Shown: positions 43,640 to 54,359 of the stretch, in pieces
Layout of the letters: each line of letters begins with the position of its first letter
Position numbering within the stretch: the stretch's first letter is position 1
NCBI RefSeq assembly: GCF_022376445.1
Contig: NW_025954975.1
Coordinates: forward strand, 372,001 to 436,000
From: Fomitopsis serialis
Lineage: Eukaryota > Basidiomycota > Agaricomycetes > Polyporales > Fomitopsidaceae
Length of the DNA: 64,000 nucleotides
Direction: 5' to 3'
Position numbers and translations under genes: made by a program
Notes under the pieces: generated by a model
Seen by the model: only the letters and a program-made list of their open reading frames with translations
Database searches by the model: none
Told to the model about the DNA's origin: nothing

Positions 43640-45796
43640 ATGGCGGACGAGGACACTGCCCGCCTGTGCGAGCAGATCATCCGCTCGCATTTCGGACCAC
43701 TGACTGCAGTAAGTCATACCCGTAGGTCGACCGAGTGTCTCGAATAATCATCCCACCAGAAAGTAGCATCTGTACTACTTTGTCGCGGACGCATGCCTCT
43801 CCCGAACATCATCCGCTTCTCCGGGCTGAAGCCGCGTACCGTGCGCGCCGCCGTCCTCGTCCTCGTGCAGCACAACGTCTTGTGGCACGCGCAGTCCGAG
43901 GAGGAAGGCGAGGTCCTTGAGATCAACACCGACGAGTGCCTTACGCGCCTGCGCTTCGGGCGATTCGTCTGGCAGGCTGAGCAGCTGCTCGGGAAAGCGG
44001 TGCGATGTTTCGCGTCGACATTCGTGCAGAGTAATTTACGCCCCCTTCACAGGCCGCGGAAATCGTCCAGCTGATCTTGGACCACGGCAAGCTGCGCCCT
44101 CCAGACATCATCTCACATCTGTCCATATACGACCCGGTGAAAGGTACCTCGCTTACAGGTCCTCTCATGTCTTTGAATTGACGCGCCGTCCAGCACCGGC
44201 GAAGTACTCACAAGCCCTACACAAACTTGTCGATGGCCACTACCTACGACCGTCCACCGCGCTTTCGCACCTGTCCCCTCGCGACAAGCGCATCCGCTAC
44301 GTGGCCGAGGAGAAGGCAAAAGTCTCAGGTTTCCCCACCGCGAAGGAGCTGAAGCAGGCGAAGGAGACGGCAGAGGCTCGGATCAGGCGGGAAGAGGAAG
44401 AGGCAGAGCAGATTGGCATGGTATGTCGATGCAGCCCCTGTGACTCGGACACGCAACATAATGCGTATAGCCTCGCAGAAACGGAAAGCGAAGGACCAGT
44501 CGGGGCGATCGTCGAAGGTACGCTTCTGCGCTATCGGCCTGTATCGCGGGCTTATGCATGGGAGACAATAGCGGAAGGCCGTGGAAGAGGACGAAGTTGA
44601 CGTATGTCCTACCGAGTTCTATCATCCTATCGCAGACTGAATCGATCTTCGACCCAGGATGCTGTCTACTTCCGCGTCAACTCCGAGAAGTTCAACATTT
44701 ATATCCGCAATAAGGTATTGACATTGTAAAGGCTTCTCGCACTGATGTCTGACGCTCCACCTAACAGCTCATAGAGTCTGCGGCGACAGAACGCTTCAAT
44801 GAATGTGCAGGGATCGTCATGCGCGCCACGCTCCAGGCGACAGAGGCAAAACAAAGACGGCTCACAGACATCCGTACAGGTATCCTCTTGTCTATCGCTA
44901 TTTCCTTCTGTTATTGATCACCATGACCTCAGATCCGACGTCCATTGCAAACATCGCCATGCAATTGACCGATGACGACGATCTATCTACTGGCCTGGTG
45001 CTCCCTTCGTCCAAAAAGCCGAACACCATCACCCTCCTCAAAGACTACCTGGGCATATTGGCATCCGCAGATAACCCGACGCCCGCCGGCCGAGCAGCAT
45101 CGTTCGTGTCGGTGAGCGGGTCCAAGGTCCAGGTGGAGTTCGAGATCGTCGGGCGGCGTCTCAGGCGACGCATCCTGGAAGCTGCCGCGAGAGAGCGGCA
45201 CGGAGACGATGGTGTCAGGGTTGTCCGGCTCCTCCTGGACACGGGGAAGATGGACGAGAAGCAGGTGGGTACGCTGACGAAGGACGGGGGCGGAGGCTGA
45301 TGACGAGGGTGCAGATCTCCAAGATAGGCATGATGGCGAACAAGGACGTGCGCCCGCTGCTGGCGGCGATGTCGGCGAACTCGATTATCAGTCTGCAGGA
45401 GGTGCCAAAAAGCGCGGATCGAAATCCGACGCGCATGTTCTACCTATGGTACGGTCGTTGGGTATACATGGTTGGTATGTAGACTCATGAACGCGCAGGT
45501 ATGTCGATCTCCAAAAAGCATACGCGACCATCTTGGACAACCTCTACAAGACGCTGTACAACATCAGCATGCGGCGACAAGCAGAGGAGGAGGAGCCCCT
45601 CGTGAAGGCGGTGTTGGAGAAGCGGCAGCGGAGCGACGTGAGTCAGGACGAGGAGCGGCTGCTGACGCGGAACGAGCGGGAGACGATCGCGCAGTGGGAG
45701 AAGAAGAGGGAGAAGCTGGCGGTGTTGGAGATGCGGGTGGAGGAGGCTGTGTTTGTCCTGAGAGACCTCGCGCCGTTAGGCAGCAATGAAGAATAA
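43640..45796 (+). CDS. RPC82: RNA polymerase III subunit RPC82 (C82/RPC3)
   Basis: join(43640..43708,43760..43999,44053..44143,44194..44420,44479..44517,44572..44601,44658..44714,44768..44879,44933..45264,45315..45448,45499..45796), 542 aa, eleven exons all in phase. Motifs typical of RPC82/POLR3C: CEQIIRSHFGPLTAKVASVL, IIRFSGLKPRTVRAAVLVLV (winged helix 1), FGRFVWQAEQLLGKAAAEIV, LILDHGKLRPPDIISHLSIY, LSHLSPRDKRIRYVAEEKAK, DPTSIANIAMQL, DYLGILASADNPTPAGRAAS, VRVVRLLLDTGKMDEKQISK, EVPKSADRNPTRMFYLWYVD and a C-terminal coiled coil. With RPC34 and RPC31 it forms the Pol III-specific initiation subcomplex, with several tandem winged helices. Intact; two exons are only 30 and 39 nt. Confidence 0.95.
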
Positions 45797-46044
45797 TAGA
45801 CACAATTTGGACTCGAAGTGCCGCCAACGGTGGCGGTCCTAACCTTGCTCGCGTCGCGCAACTAGCGAGAACTTGGAACGGAACTCAAGCTTGAGAGCTT
45901 GAGCGCTGAGCATCGGAGGCATCAGTCGATAGAACATTGATCAATCATAAGTTGGTACATGGATGAATTCGAACAACTGCATACTGACTGCACAAAGAAG
46001 TCAGTGTTATTTGGGCTCCTCAGTGATGGGAGCAGTATCGCACG
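45797..46044. other. 3' flank of RPC82
   Basis: No further feature seen. Confidence 0.5.
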
Positions 46045-46455
46045 TCAGCCGTCGACCATGTTCTGGCAGCTGGCTGGGTCGCTACAGGTGGAACCGATGC
46101 ACCCTCTGTTGAAGGAATAGCCAGGGGTTAGCTGGCCGGTCGAGCACAATGAACAGGCAACATGGCCCGTCTTCGCTAAGTACGTGAAGTTGTCGGATAG
46201 CCTAGTTGCGTCTGCCGTGGCAACCATGCCTTTCTCTGGCATCTAAGGGCCCGAACAGGTGTCAAGCTTGGCCTGACCACTCAACTAACCCGCAGCCCTG
46301 TCATATATGTCTCTTTTCGCAGAGACATGACGAACACCACAGGAGACGGGGTTCGCGCAGGCATCGAGGGTGGCACAACACTTACACGAGACAGAGTGTC
46401 CTGCGAGCCTGAAATTAATTTGGTCACCGACTGGACAAATGCAGAGACGCACCAT
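46045..46455 (-). other. Two small Cys-rich frames, possible secreted peptide gene
   Basis: Minus strand. The frame 46455-46285 (56 codons, starting MVRLCIC) contains CICPVG and CKCCATLDACANPVSCG; the frame 46242-46045 (65 codons) contains CSLCSTGQL and GCIGSTCSDPASCQ. The Cys spacing is protein-like and both are on the same strand within 410 bp, so they may be exons of one Cys-rich gene. No signal peptide or convincing splice link was found. Confidence 0.3.
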
Positions 46456-46475
46456 TCGCTACGATCAATCATCAC

Positions 46476-47174
46476 TGCCTTGGATCCATGAGGACTTGTT
46501 TTGGTTCGTCTGTCCAGAGCTCTGGGGGTCTGCTTATGCCTAGAACAGCCATACCGTGATGTAGTCTAAGAGAACGGCGAGCGTGAGCCTAAAGCCGAAA
46601 AATCTCGCTGCGGGACCTGAGCCTGAGCACCGAGGGCTGAGCAGTGAGCAAACAGTGAGTACATACATTGAAGGTTGGAAGGCGAGCATGGGGGCGTGAG
46701 CACAGAGCAAGCCCCAGAGCCGCCTTGTGACTTCGCAAAGCAGACACATGTAGATTAGCATACACCGTCACAAATAACAGAAACCAAGTGTGAACAGAGG
46801 GCCAACGTTTTGGAGGAGAGGGCCTTGCTCTGGCGAGCAAGAGACCTGGAGAGCGCGTTGCTCGTACTCGTGGATTGTTGAATGTTTCTTGTCTGCAAGC
46901 ACGCGGTACATACCCTCGTGAGACGTTGCACGAGCGCAATATGCGTGAAGGTGAAACTATCTGAGCGAGCGATGGCTGGCCACCGCCCCGACGACTGGCA
47001 GGGCGAGGAGACGGAGAGCGGGGGGGCAGGGGAGGTGGATGCCAGAGCACAGGCCGCACCCCGAAACGCACGGGCCAGGCGAGGTGGCTCGCGCCCAAGC
47101 GCGTGCGCGCAAAATAAGGTTCGCATTCAACAAGACGCGTCTCGACGCGCACGTGACCCGCGACGCGTCCCGCG
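46476..47174. other. Upstream region of histone H1
   Basis: GC-rich promoter region. The long minus-strand open frame through here (46589-47401) is the complement of the Lys/Ala-rich H1 exon and its leader, not a gene. Confidence 0.5.
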
Positions 47175-47182
47175 TATATATA
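47175..47182 (+). promoter_or_regulatory. TATA box of the H1 gene
   Basis: TATATATA lies 104 bp upstream of the H1 ATG and is followed by a pyrimidine-rich leader (CCCACATCTCCCC and similar), typical of highly expressed basidiomycete genes. Confidence 0.7.
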
Positions 47183-47285
47183 GCCCGGGTCGCGCGCATC
47201 CCCACCCACATCTCCCCTAACCGCAGCTCCGGTTCCCCCCTCGCTCCACACCTGCCTAACCTTAAACCGACTACATACCTTTGCA

Positions 47286-48332
47286 ATGGCTGTCACTAAA
47301 GCTACTACGAGGTCGACTACCACTAAGCCCAGGGCTGCCAAGTCCAAGGAGGTCAAGCCGAAGGAGACTAAGGCGAAGGCACCTAAGGCGGCTGCCGGCA
47401 AGGAGAAGGTTGTCGCCGGTGCCCCTCACCCATCGTTCAAGGACATGATCAAGGTACGTTACTTCGTGTGTGCATACTGCCAGGTCATTGACGGTCGCTG
47501 TGCAGGAATGCATTGTCGATCACAAGGAGGAGGCTCGTACAGGTGTATCGCGTGCCACTATCAAGAAGGTATGTGACTATGCTGTCATATACTATGTGCT
47601 GTTCTCAACATTGATCTCGATGCAGTACATCAGCGAGAAGTACAAGCTTGACCTCGAGAACAATGCTTCGAACGCGTCCCACCTGAACCGGGCCATCGCG
47701 TCTGGTGAGAAGGAGGGTATCTTCGCCCTCCCCAAGGGACCTTCTGGCAAGGTCAAGCTCGCCCCCAAGAACAAGCCCGCTGCCAACGAGGTGAGTATTG
47801 CATATACATCGCCGGGCATATCTTAACTCAGTATTATCGTAGAACGCGCATCCTGCCGGGGAGAAGCCACACAGAGAGAAGGCCGACAAGGTCACCAAGC
47901 CTGTCGCTGCGGCCAAACCTCTCAAGAAGCCTACTGCAAAGGCTGATGCCCCCGCAAAGAAGACCAAGGCTGCTGCAGCACCCGCGAAGAAGACTCTCAA
48001 GGCCGCCGACGCTCCCAAGAAGTCAACAACAAAGGCTGCTACCGCACCCTCGAAGCGAATGAAGAAGGATGCGCCCGCGAAGAAGACGACCAGCGCGAAG
48101 GCGAATGCTAAGAAGGTACGTTTCCCTCATGTCCATTGTGTATGCGTCGTTGATGATTGTTCGTTCGCGTGATAGCCCGTTGCGAAGGCGGCAGCAAAGA
48201 CGGCGGCGGATAAGCCTAAGTCAACCGCGAGCGCTAAGCCCCGGTCGAGAGCCAAGAAGGTCGGTCCCCATTGTCCACCCTTTTCGGAAACGTGCTGACT
48301 TCTGTTCATAGCCCGAGTCTAACGTCGTGTAA
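47286..48332 (+). CDS. H1: Linker histone H1
   Basis: join(47286..47453,47506..47568,47626..47790,47843..48115,48176..48259,48312..48332), 257 aa, all phase 0. A Lys/Ala/Pro-rich N-tail (KPRAAKSKEVKPKETKAKAP) precedes the H15 winged-helix domain: HPSFKDMIKECIVDHKEEAR, GVSRATIKKYISEKYKLDL, ASNASHLNRAIASGEKEGIF, LPKGPSGKVKLAPKNKP (residues ~48-118). A ~135-residue Lys/Ala-rich C-tail (APAKKTKAAAAPAKK) follows, and a last 21-nt exon gives PESNVV. It binds linker DNA at the nucleosome dyad and compacts chromatin. Intron number is high for a histone but usual for basidiomycete H1. Intact. Confidence 0.95.
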
Positions 48333-51176
48333 GCGGCGGATGGTCTTCGTGTGTCTCTTGTCTTTGGGCTACATTATTAGTTTCTGTTATTCCTTATCTC
48401 TACCATCGGTCCCGTCGCCTAGTGTCACTGGTCTGTACGAGTATGTGCACCTGTATGAAGAAGCATCTAGTCTTTGTCATGCTCCGTTAGTTCTATCTAT
48501 GTTACTATGGATTTATGACCTACTCAAGTGTTGTGCTGCCATGCCAAGTGCACAGTGACTGACGACGACGGTATGTCTTTAAACTCAAGTGACAAGTGTC
48601 CGGACAGGGACCGCGGTAGTGTGGTTGCGTGTCACCTGAAACCTATGTATGTAGTTCCATGTTTTTGCCACATACTGTAGATCCCTTCCCGAAGATGCGT
48701 ACACAAGCTTTGTTCAGTCTTGTCCTCAGGTGACCTACATGCTATGTCTGTCGACCTCAGCTTCATACTTGGGTTTAGTTCGCCCTCAAGACTGATCGTT
48801 GTTGTAGAAAGTTGATCGGGATGCAGCGGCGATACCAACATCGACGAACCACACTGCGACGAGGAGTCGAGCAATAAAGAATCGGCTGCGATAAGTCATT
48901 CAACATGAACACCGCGAGGGAGTGATAGTACATACATTGTGAAGAACGATGTTGGCTGCGGAGAATGGCCGACACGATCCCTAGGGCAGGGACTTCTGTC
49001 TAGTGAGCTAGTGCTTCGTATTCATGCTTTGTGACATACCTGTAGGCTGTAGAAAGCCCCGTCCGCGCGCGACACACCATCTTTCTACGCCGTCGCTCCT
49101 CCTCCGACTGTTCTGAAGGGAAGACCGCCATCCATTCTCATAGTGCGCTGCTCAGTCATGTTCATGCACGCTACATCAAGGTACATAGGTTGATTGACTT
49201 ACTGCATGGCATACCAACCCTGCATCCCTTGCGATAAGCTGCTCTCCTGATTCCACTCTCATAGTGTCGGGAGATTATAATTCAAAACAAACGTCCTATG
49301 CCTTTATGCGAAGAACAAAGACGGCGCCTCATATCGAGTTGCTGTGGATTTCTCGATACCAACCAGGCCTCCTTGACCAAGTCGCTCTGTGACAATCACT
49401 AGGGCTGCATCCTTGGAGAAGAATCGCAGCACGGCGGAAAAGAAACAAATATGAGGTGCCAACGTACCGGTGCATCCCTCAGAAGGACAGAACGAGCGCA
49501 AACTTACTTTATCTGACCACATCGCCAGACGAGCTGCCAGACTTTACCTGCACAATGTACCTCTGGTTAGAATTCAGAATATCGTACTCGCGGTTGCATA
49601 AAGCTTGCATACCTGCGACCCTCTGCGCCAAGTCGAAACCACATCGCCAGGATCCATGACTTCTGACTGCGAGGCTCCTCGTCAGTTTCCATCTACATAC
49701 AGTATACGGCCGTTCATCCAGTTATGACGGAGTACGGAATGAGTCCGCGGCGTCGAGATACTTATCGACGCGTCCACAGTCGCCCGCGGAACCGGGATGA
49801 GCGCGACCACGTCACACGAGCGCGTCGCGCTCACGGTATGCAACCAAGGGCCAGCGTGGAAAGTACGCGCCGTCGGTCGCACAAACATTGTGATCATGCG
49901 TACCTTGGTTTTGATCATGCGTACCTATAACCAAGGCCCGGGCTCTTTATCACCAGAGTCACGGCGGAAGATGCAACCCGTCAATCTCGAATGACAACAA
50001 ACAAGGCTCTTCAAAACCATGCACGTCTAAGAATTCTGCGGGATTCCGATGCCCATTCGCATGCGCGAATCGTCCCGTACGGATCCACCCAACGCTGCAA
50101 CTGAGTACTACGTGATCTTGCATGGTACGCGTCAGTGTCCAGTCCCAATGCATGCTATCCTCTTACAGACTTACCGCTACTGATGACCTCAGCTTCCTAT
50201 CAATGCAACATACACGCAGCACTACTTACGTATGGTGGATGACGATTCGAGGAGCAGGTTCGAGAGGTCCGAGTGCAGGATAGTCTCCGTAGCTGACCAA
50301 AAAGAGATACTCTCGTTTTTGAGTGCAGGACGAAGAAAGTAGAGTTACACGTGCGTATCTTTCCTTTTTTGGCGGTAGTGCACAGCACTTCAGTATGCAA
50401 GTCAGTATCCGAGTCGAAGTATATCTTCACCTGGAGCTCGCTGTGTTCACAGGCTTTCTTAAGCCGATTCCCGCTGGGGCTGAGCGACCGTGGACACAGT
50501 AGACGACAGAGGCGTTGATATGGGATGAGGCGTGGCGGCCTTCGCGCGGACCTCTTTCGTACTGACCCACTAGTACTTACTCTACGCAGCAGCAGAACTC
50601 TCCAATTCACCGACTAGGAACGAGAGGCGGGGAACAGTGTTGGATCGAATGATTGACTAAACAGGTCCGCCTCCACAACCACATACCTCGGGATACCAGG
50701 GGAGGGTGTCTTGGACTATACCGGCCAGAAGATGACGGCTCTCACCGACAAGGCCCATTTCCGCCCTAGCCATTGCTGCCCCATCGACGTTGCAACATCG
50801 TCGCTCACGAGCCTCGTAGAGCTCGACGAGGAAGCAGGCGAATGATCGAACCTAGCGAAGTGAGACTGCACACTTGCATGTGCAACGCGACGTACCGGTT
50901 GTGTGTCGCATGGACGGCTGGGGGACTACTGGTCGACACCCTCCTTGAGAGCGCTGCCCGCTCCAATAAACATTGGCATAAGTATGCGAAAAGGGTTGCC
51001 TGCAGATCGTAAGGTAGTTCATGCATGATGAGTACGAGTGTGCCGCCATTGGTCAGTGCTCGAGGGTGAGCGTGAGCGCAGCGTTGACCAAGCGCCTGCA
51101 TATATGGACCTCGTCGCGTACCTGGGCAGCGACCACCCACACACGCCAGGAGGCACGGCCAGAGCACCGAGTAAGT
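48333..51176. other. Long region without a secure gene
   Basis: Only one spot looks protein-like: minus strand 49422-49304 reads DAALVIVTERLGQGGLVGIE to a stop after EAPSLFFA, preceded by a plausible acceptor (tctccaag). Upstream minus-strand exons (about 49660-49510, starting MDPGDVVSTWRRGSQ) could belong to it but cannot be joined confidently. Elsewhere no domain, RNA or repeat was recognised. Confidence 0.35.
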
Positions 51177-51260
51177 ACCAGAGCATCGGACAGAGCGACA
51201 ACGACCCCAGAGAGCGAAGACTACCAGCACCAACGAGGAAACCATCATTCCAGTATCGAG

Positions 51261-52059
51261 ATGCCAGTGATCAGTCAACTGCGTCCGTTCCGCTTCATCG
51301 ATAACGCAACGAAGCGATATGCAAGGGCCTACAAGCAGGCACTGGCCCAGTTCGAGGGTGCATCGTTCGTCGAGAAGGGGGTGATCTGGCGCAAGCTTGT
51401 CCAGAAGTTGGACAGAGAGTGGATGATCTTCATGAGGATTGCGGGCGCATGCGCAACGTGAGTGTTCGTACGGTGCCTGAGCTAACTTGGACCCTGACGT
51501 AGCCTTGTAGGTCAGTCATAGGGCTGCTATCGACGTCGAGCATCCCATCGGGTCCACTCACCTTCGCTTTCGGGATGGTGTGCGTCGAAGCATCTGCCTT
51601 CTGTTTCGCATACTGTGTGGTGTATCGCATTTACATGCCGCGTATGAATGAACACCTGCGAGGCTTCGACTGGTTGGCGGTGAGTCGCTTCGTAACGGGA
51701 GATGGTGCACAAGTGCTGATCCTCACCTAGGAATCGAAGGCGGTCCCCGACTCCTCATGGAAGTCGGCCCCGCGACTACTCACGGTGCCCGCGGGGTGGA
51801 TGGCATGGTAAGAGGACCAGCACATGCCTGGATGCGGATGTTGCCCTGACATACGGCCAGTGCTACAGTGACCTTCGTGGCGTTCCTTCTGACCGAGCTG
51901 TGGGTGGGCATAGGAGGAGATTCGGTGGCCCAGTCTCGCAAAGGGAGTGTCGTGCTGTCTGCGATAGCGACGATCGAACTCGTTGGGGGCTTGATCCAGG
52001 CAGCCTTCGTCATGCCCGCCTTCATGAGGTTGTACAAGCCCGTCGACAGTCTTGTCTAG
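51261..52059 (+). CDS. Predicted four-TM membrane protein, left palindrome copy
   Basis: join(51261..51457,51511..51679,51731..51807,51861..52059), 213 aa, all junctions in phase. Starts MPVISQLRPFRFIDNATKRY; a soluble helical N-part (YARAYKQALAQFEGASFVEK, WRKLVQKLDREWMIFMRIAG) precedes hydrophobic segments around GACATSVIGLLSTSSI, FAFGMVCVEASAFCFAYCVV, ATVTFVAFLLTELWVGIGG and VVLSAIATIELVGGLIQAAF, giving about four TM helices; it ends RLYKPVDSLV. I do not recognise the family. Only 84 bp upstream of the ATG lie inside the duplicated arm, so this copy and its mirror image have different promoters. Confidence 0.75.
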
Positions 52060-52912
52060 CAGACGATATCCCCCTTTTCTGTCGTTCTGCAGGACGGCTT
52101 GCGTTTCGTTTCCTCCTGTTAGCTAGAGTTAGCCATGGCAATCTATTGTCAACTAGCAGATGTCATATTTTTCCTGCAACGGACAATCGCCTGTTGAGAG
52201 AAAAGCGTAGGATAGAGGAGATGGTAGGCGACATGGTGGAGCATGGCGGAAGTTCACTCGACTGCATGTGGACCCCGTCCACCACCAATTACTTAGCGAT
52301 CCACCGATTAGGCGCCGTGGTCCGGTCCACCCCACCTTGATCCCACCTGCAGGTGCTCCTTGTCGAAAGATACGCCGGGCGCCTTCACACTTGTTTGTCG
52401 CTGTTGATGATCTCGCCCAACTTGGGAAGCATGGGTCAAGGCGCCTTCGTCGATGCGTTTTTTTTTCAGCGACATGCCCGGCACGGTGCTAGGTTCAATG
52501 ACACAAACCCTCTTCGACGAGTCTTGACTGGAATCAAGACTATGTTTAGGCATGGTGCAGATCATCAACAGCGACAAACAAGTGTGAAGGCGCCCGGCGT
52601 ATCTTTCGACAAGGAGCACCTGCAGGTGGGATCAAGGTGGGGTGGACCGGACCACGGCGCCTAATCGGTGGATCGCTAAGTAATTGGTGGTGGACGGGGT
52701 CCACATGCAGTCGAGTGAACTTCCGCCATGCTCCACCATGTCGCCTACCATCTCCTCTATCCTACGCTTTTCTCTCAACAGGCGATTGTCCGTTGCAGGA
52801 AAAATATGACATCTGCTAGTTGACAATAGATTGCCATGGCTAACTCTAGCTAACAGGAGGAAACGAAACGCAAGCCGTCCTGCAGAACGACAGAAAAGGG
52901 GGATATCGTCTG

Positions 52913-53711
52913 CTAGACAAGACTGTCGACGGGCTTGTACAACCTCATGAAGGCGGGCATGACGAAGGCTGCCTGGATCAAGCCCCCAACGAGTTCGATC
53001 GTCGCTATCGCAGACAGCACGACACTCCCTTTGCGAGACTGGGCCACCGAATCTCCTCCTATGCCCACCCACAGCTCGGTCAGAAGGAACGCCACGAAGG
53101 TCACTGTAGCACTGGCCGTATGTCAGGGCAACATCCGCATCCAGGCATGTGCTGGTCCTCTTACCATGCCATCCACCCCGCGGGCACCGTGAGTAGTCGC
53201 GGGGCCGACTTCCATGAGGAGTCGGGGACCGCCTTCGATTCCTAGGTGAGGATCAGCACTTGTGCACCATCTCCCGTTACGAAGCGACTCACCGCCAACC
53301 AGTCGAAGCCTCGCAGGTGTTCATTCATACGCGGCATGTAAATGCGATACACCACACAGTATGCGAAACAGAAGGCAGATGCTTCGACGCACACCATCCC
53401 GAAAGCGAAGGTGAGTGGACCCGATGGGATGCTCGACGTCGATAGCAGCCCTATGACTGACCTACAAGGCTACGTCAGGGTCCAAGTTAGCTCAGGCACC
53501 GTACGAACACTCACGTTGCGCATGCGCCCGCAATCCTCATGAAGATCATCCACTCTCTGTCCAACTTCTGGACAAGCTTGCGCCAGATCACCCCCTTCTC
53601 GACGAACGATGCACCCTCGAACTGGGCCAGTGCCTGCTTGTAGGCCCTTGCATATCGCTTCGTTGCGTTATCGATGAAGCGGAACGGACGCAGTTGACTG
53701 ATCACTGGCAT
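52913..53711 (-). CDS. Predicted four-TM membrane protein, right palindrome copy
   Basis: complement(join(52913..53111,53165..53241,53293..53461,53515..53711)), 213 aa, the exact mirror of the 51261-52059 gene and identical in protein sequence. It is transcribed toward its twin across the 145-bp spacer. Read-through from either gene would produce a transcript able to fold into a ~1.2-kb duplex. See the left copy for motifs. Confidence 0.75.
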
Positions 53712-53795
53712 CTCGATACTGGAATGATGGTTTCCTCGTTGGTGCTGGTAGTCTTCGCTCTCTGGGGTCGTTGTCGCTCTGTCCGATGCTCTGGT

Positions 53796-54359
53796 GCTTC
53801 TCCTTGGTGCTCTGGTCGTGCTTCCTGGCTTGTGCCGGTAGTCTTGCTTGCTACTCAGCGAGTTGTAACGCAAGCGGCGCCTGGTCTCGGGTTGCCTTTT
53901 GCTGTGTCCGCGCTTATGACTCTCGACTGCTTGAAGTGTCCTTCACCCTCTGTCCTTGGGCAACGCACCATCGGAGCACCCCGGAGGCTCGGTCTTGCTG
54001 CGAAACTCACTCGTATCCACCCATGCTGGCTCGACTACCTTGCGATCTCTAGGCAACATGTTCGATGTGCATATCATACACGACCAGTTTTTCTGCTTTG
54101 CGCTGCACACGCACTCTCACTTCACTGGCTTCGATCATCCGCCCAGTTCTTCGTCTTCAAGCTCAGTCAGGGTGGTGAACGATGATCGATGATGTTGGAA
54201 GGTTTGTGATTATCGAGGCGATGGGTCCTGTCTAGGTGAGAGTCCTCGGCTCGTAGACTTGAGCCTCGCCTTCTTCCTGGTAGTCTTGATTCCTTTCCGT
54301 GTCGGTATGGACGTCATTTTGGATGTGGATGTGTTGTTAAAAGTGAACCATTCGACCGA
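53796..54359. other. Right flank of the palindrome
   Basis: Promoter side of the right copy; unrelated to the left flank except for short similarity next to the arm. No gene supported; the plus-strand open frame at 53694-54185 is mainly antisense to the right copy's leader. Confidence 0.45.

Larger units (their letters stand above)
51177..53795. repeat. 2.6-kb near-perfect inverted repeat (palindrome) with 145-bp spacer
   Basis: Arms 51177-52413 and 52559-53795 (1,237 nt each) are mirror images: any position x in one arm corresponds to 104972 minus x in the other. All translated frames compared in the two arms are identical, so identity is essentially complete over the coding part. Flanks outside the arms diverge, apart from weak similarity for some tens of bases. 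The spacer (52414-52558) is unique and holds a small stem (52520-52541). Each arm carries one full gene, the two converging on the spacer. Confidence 0.95.

Noticed and set aside
43339..43680. Open frame with poly-Arg, and a plus-strand frame with poly-Pro
   Set aside because: Both simply translate the (CCT)22 microsatellite.
46589..47401. 270-codon minus-strand open frame over the H1 5' end
   Set aside because: It is the complement of the Lys/Ala/Thr-rich first H1 exon and its leader; such composition opens the antisense frame, and no domain or start context supports it.
51177..53795. Palindrome as a zero-spacer sequencing chimera
   Set aside because: The spacer is 145 bp of unique, non-palindromic sequence and the outer flanks differ; not fully excluded without reads.
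53694..54185. 163-codon plus-strand frame at the right palindrome edge
   Set aside because: Largely antisense to the start of the right-copy gene; the frame is not conserved at the equivalent left edge.
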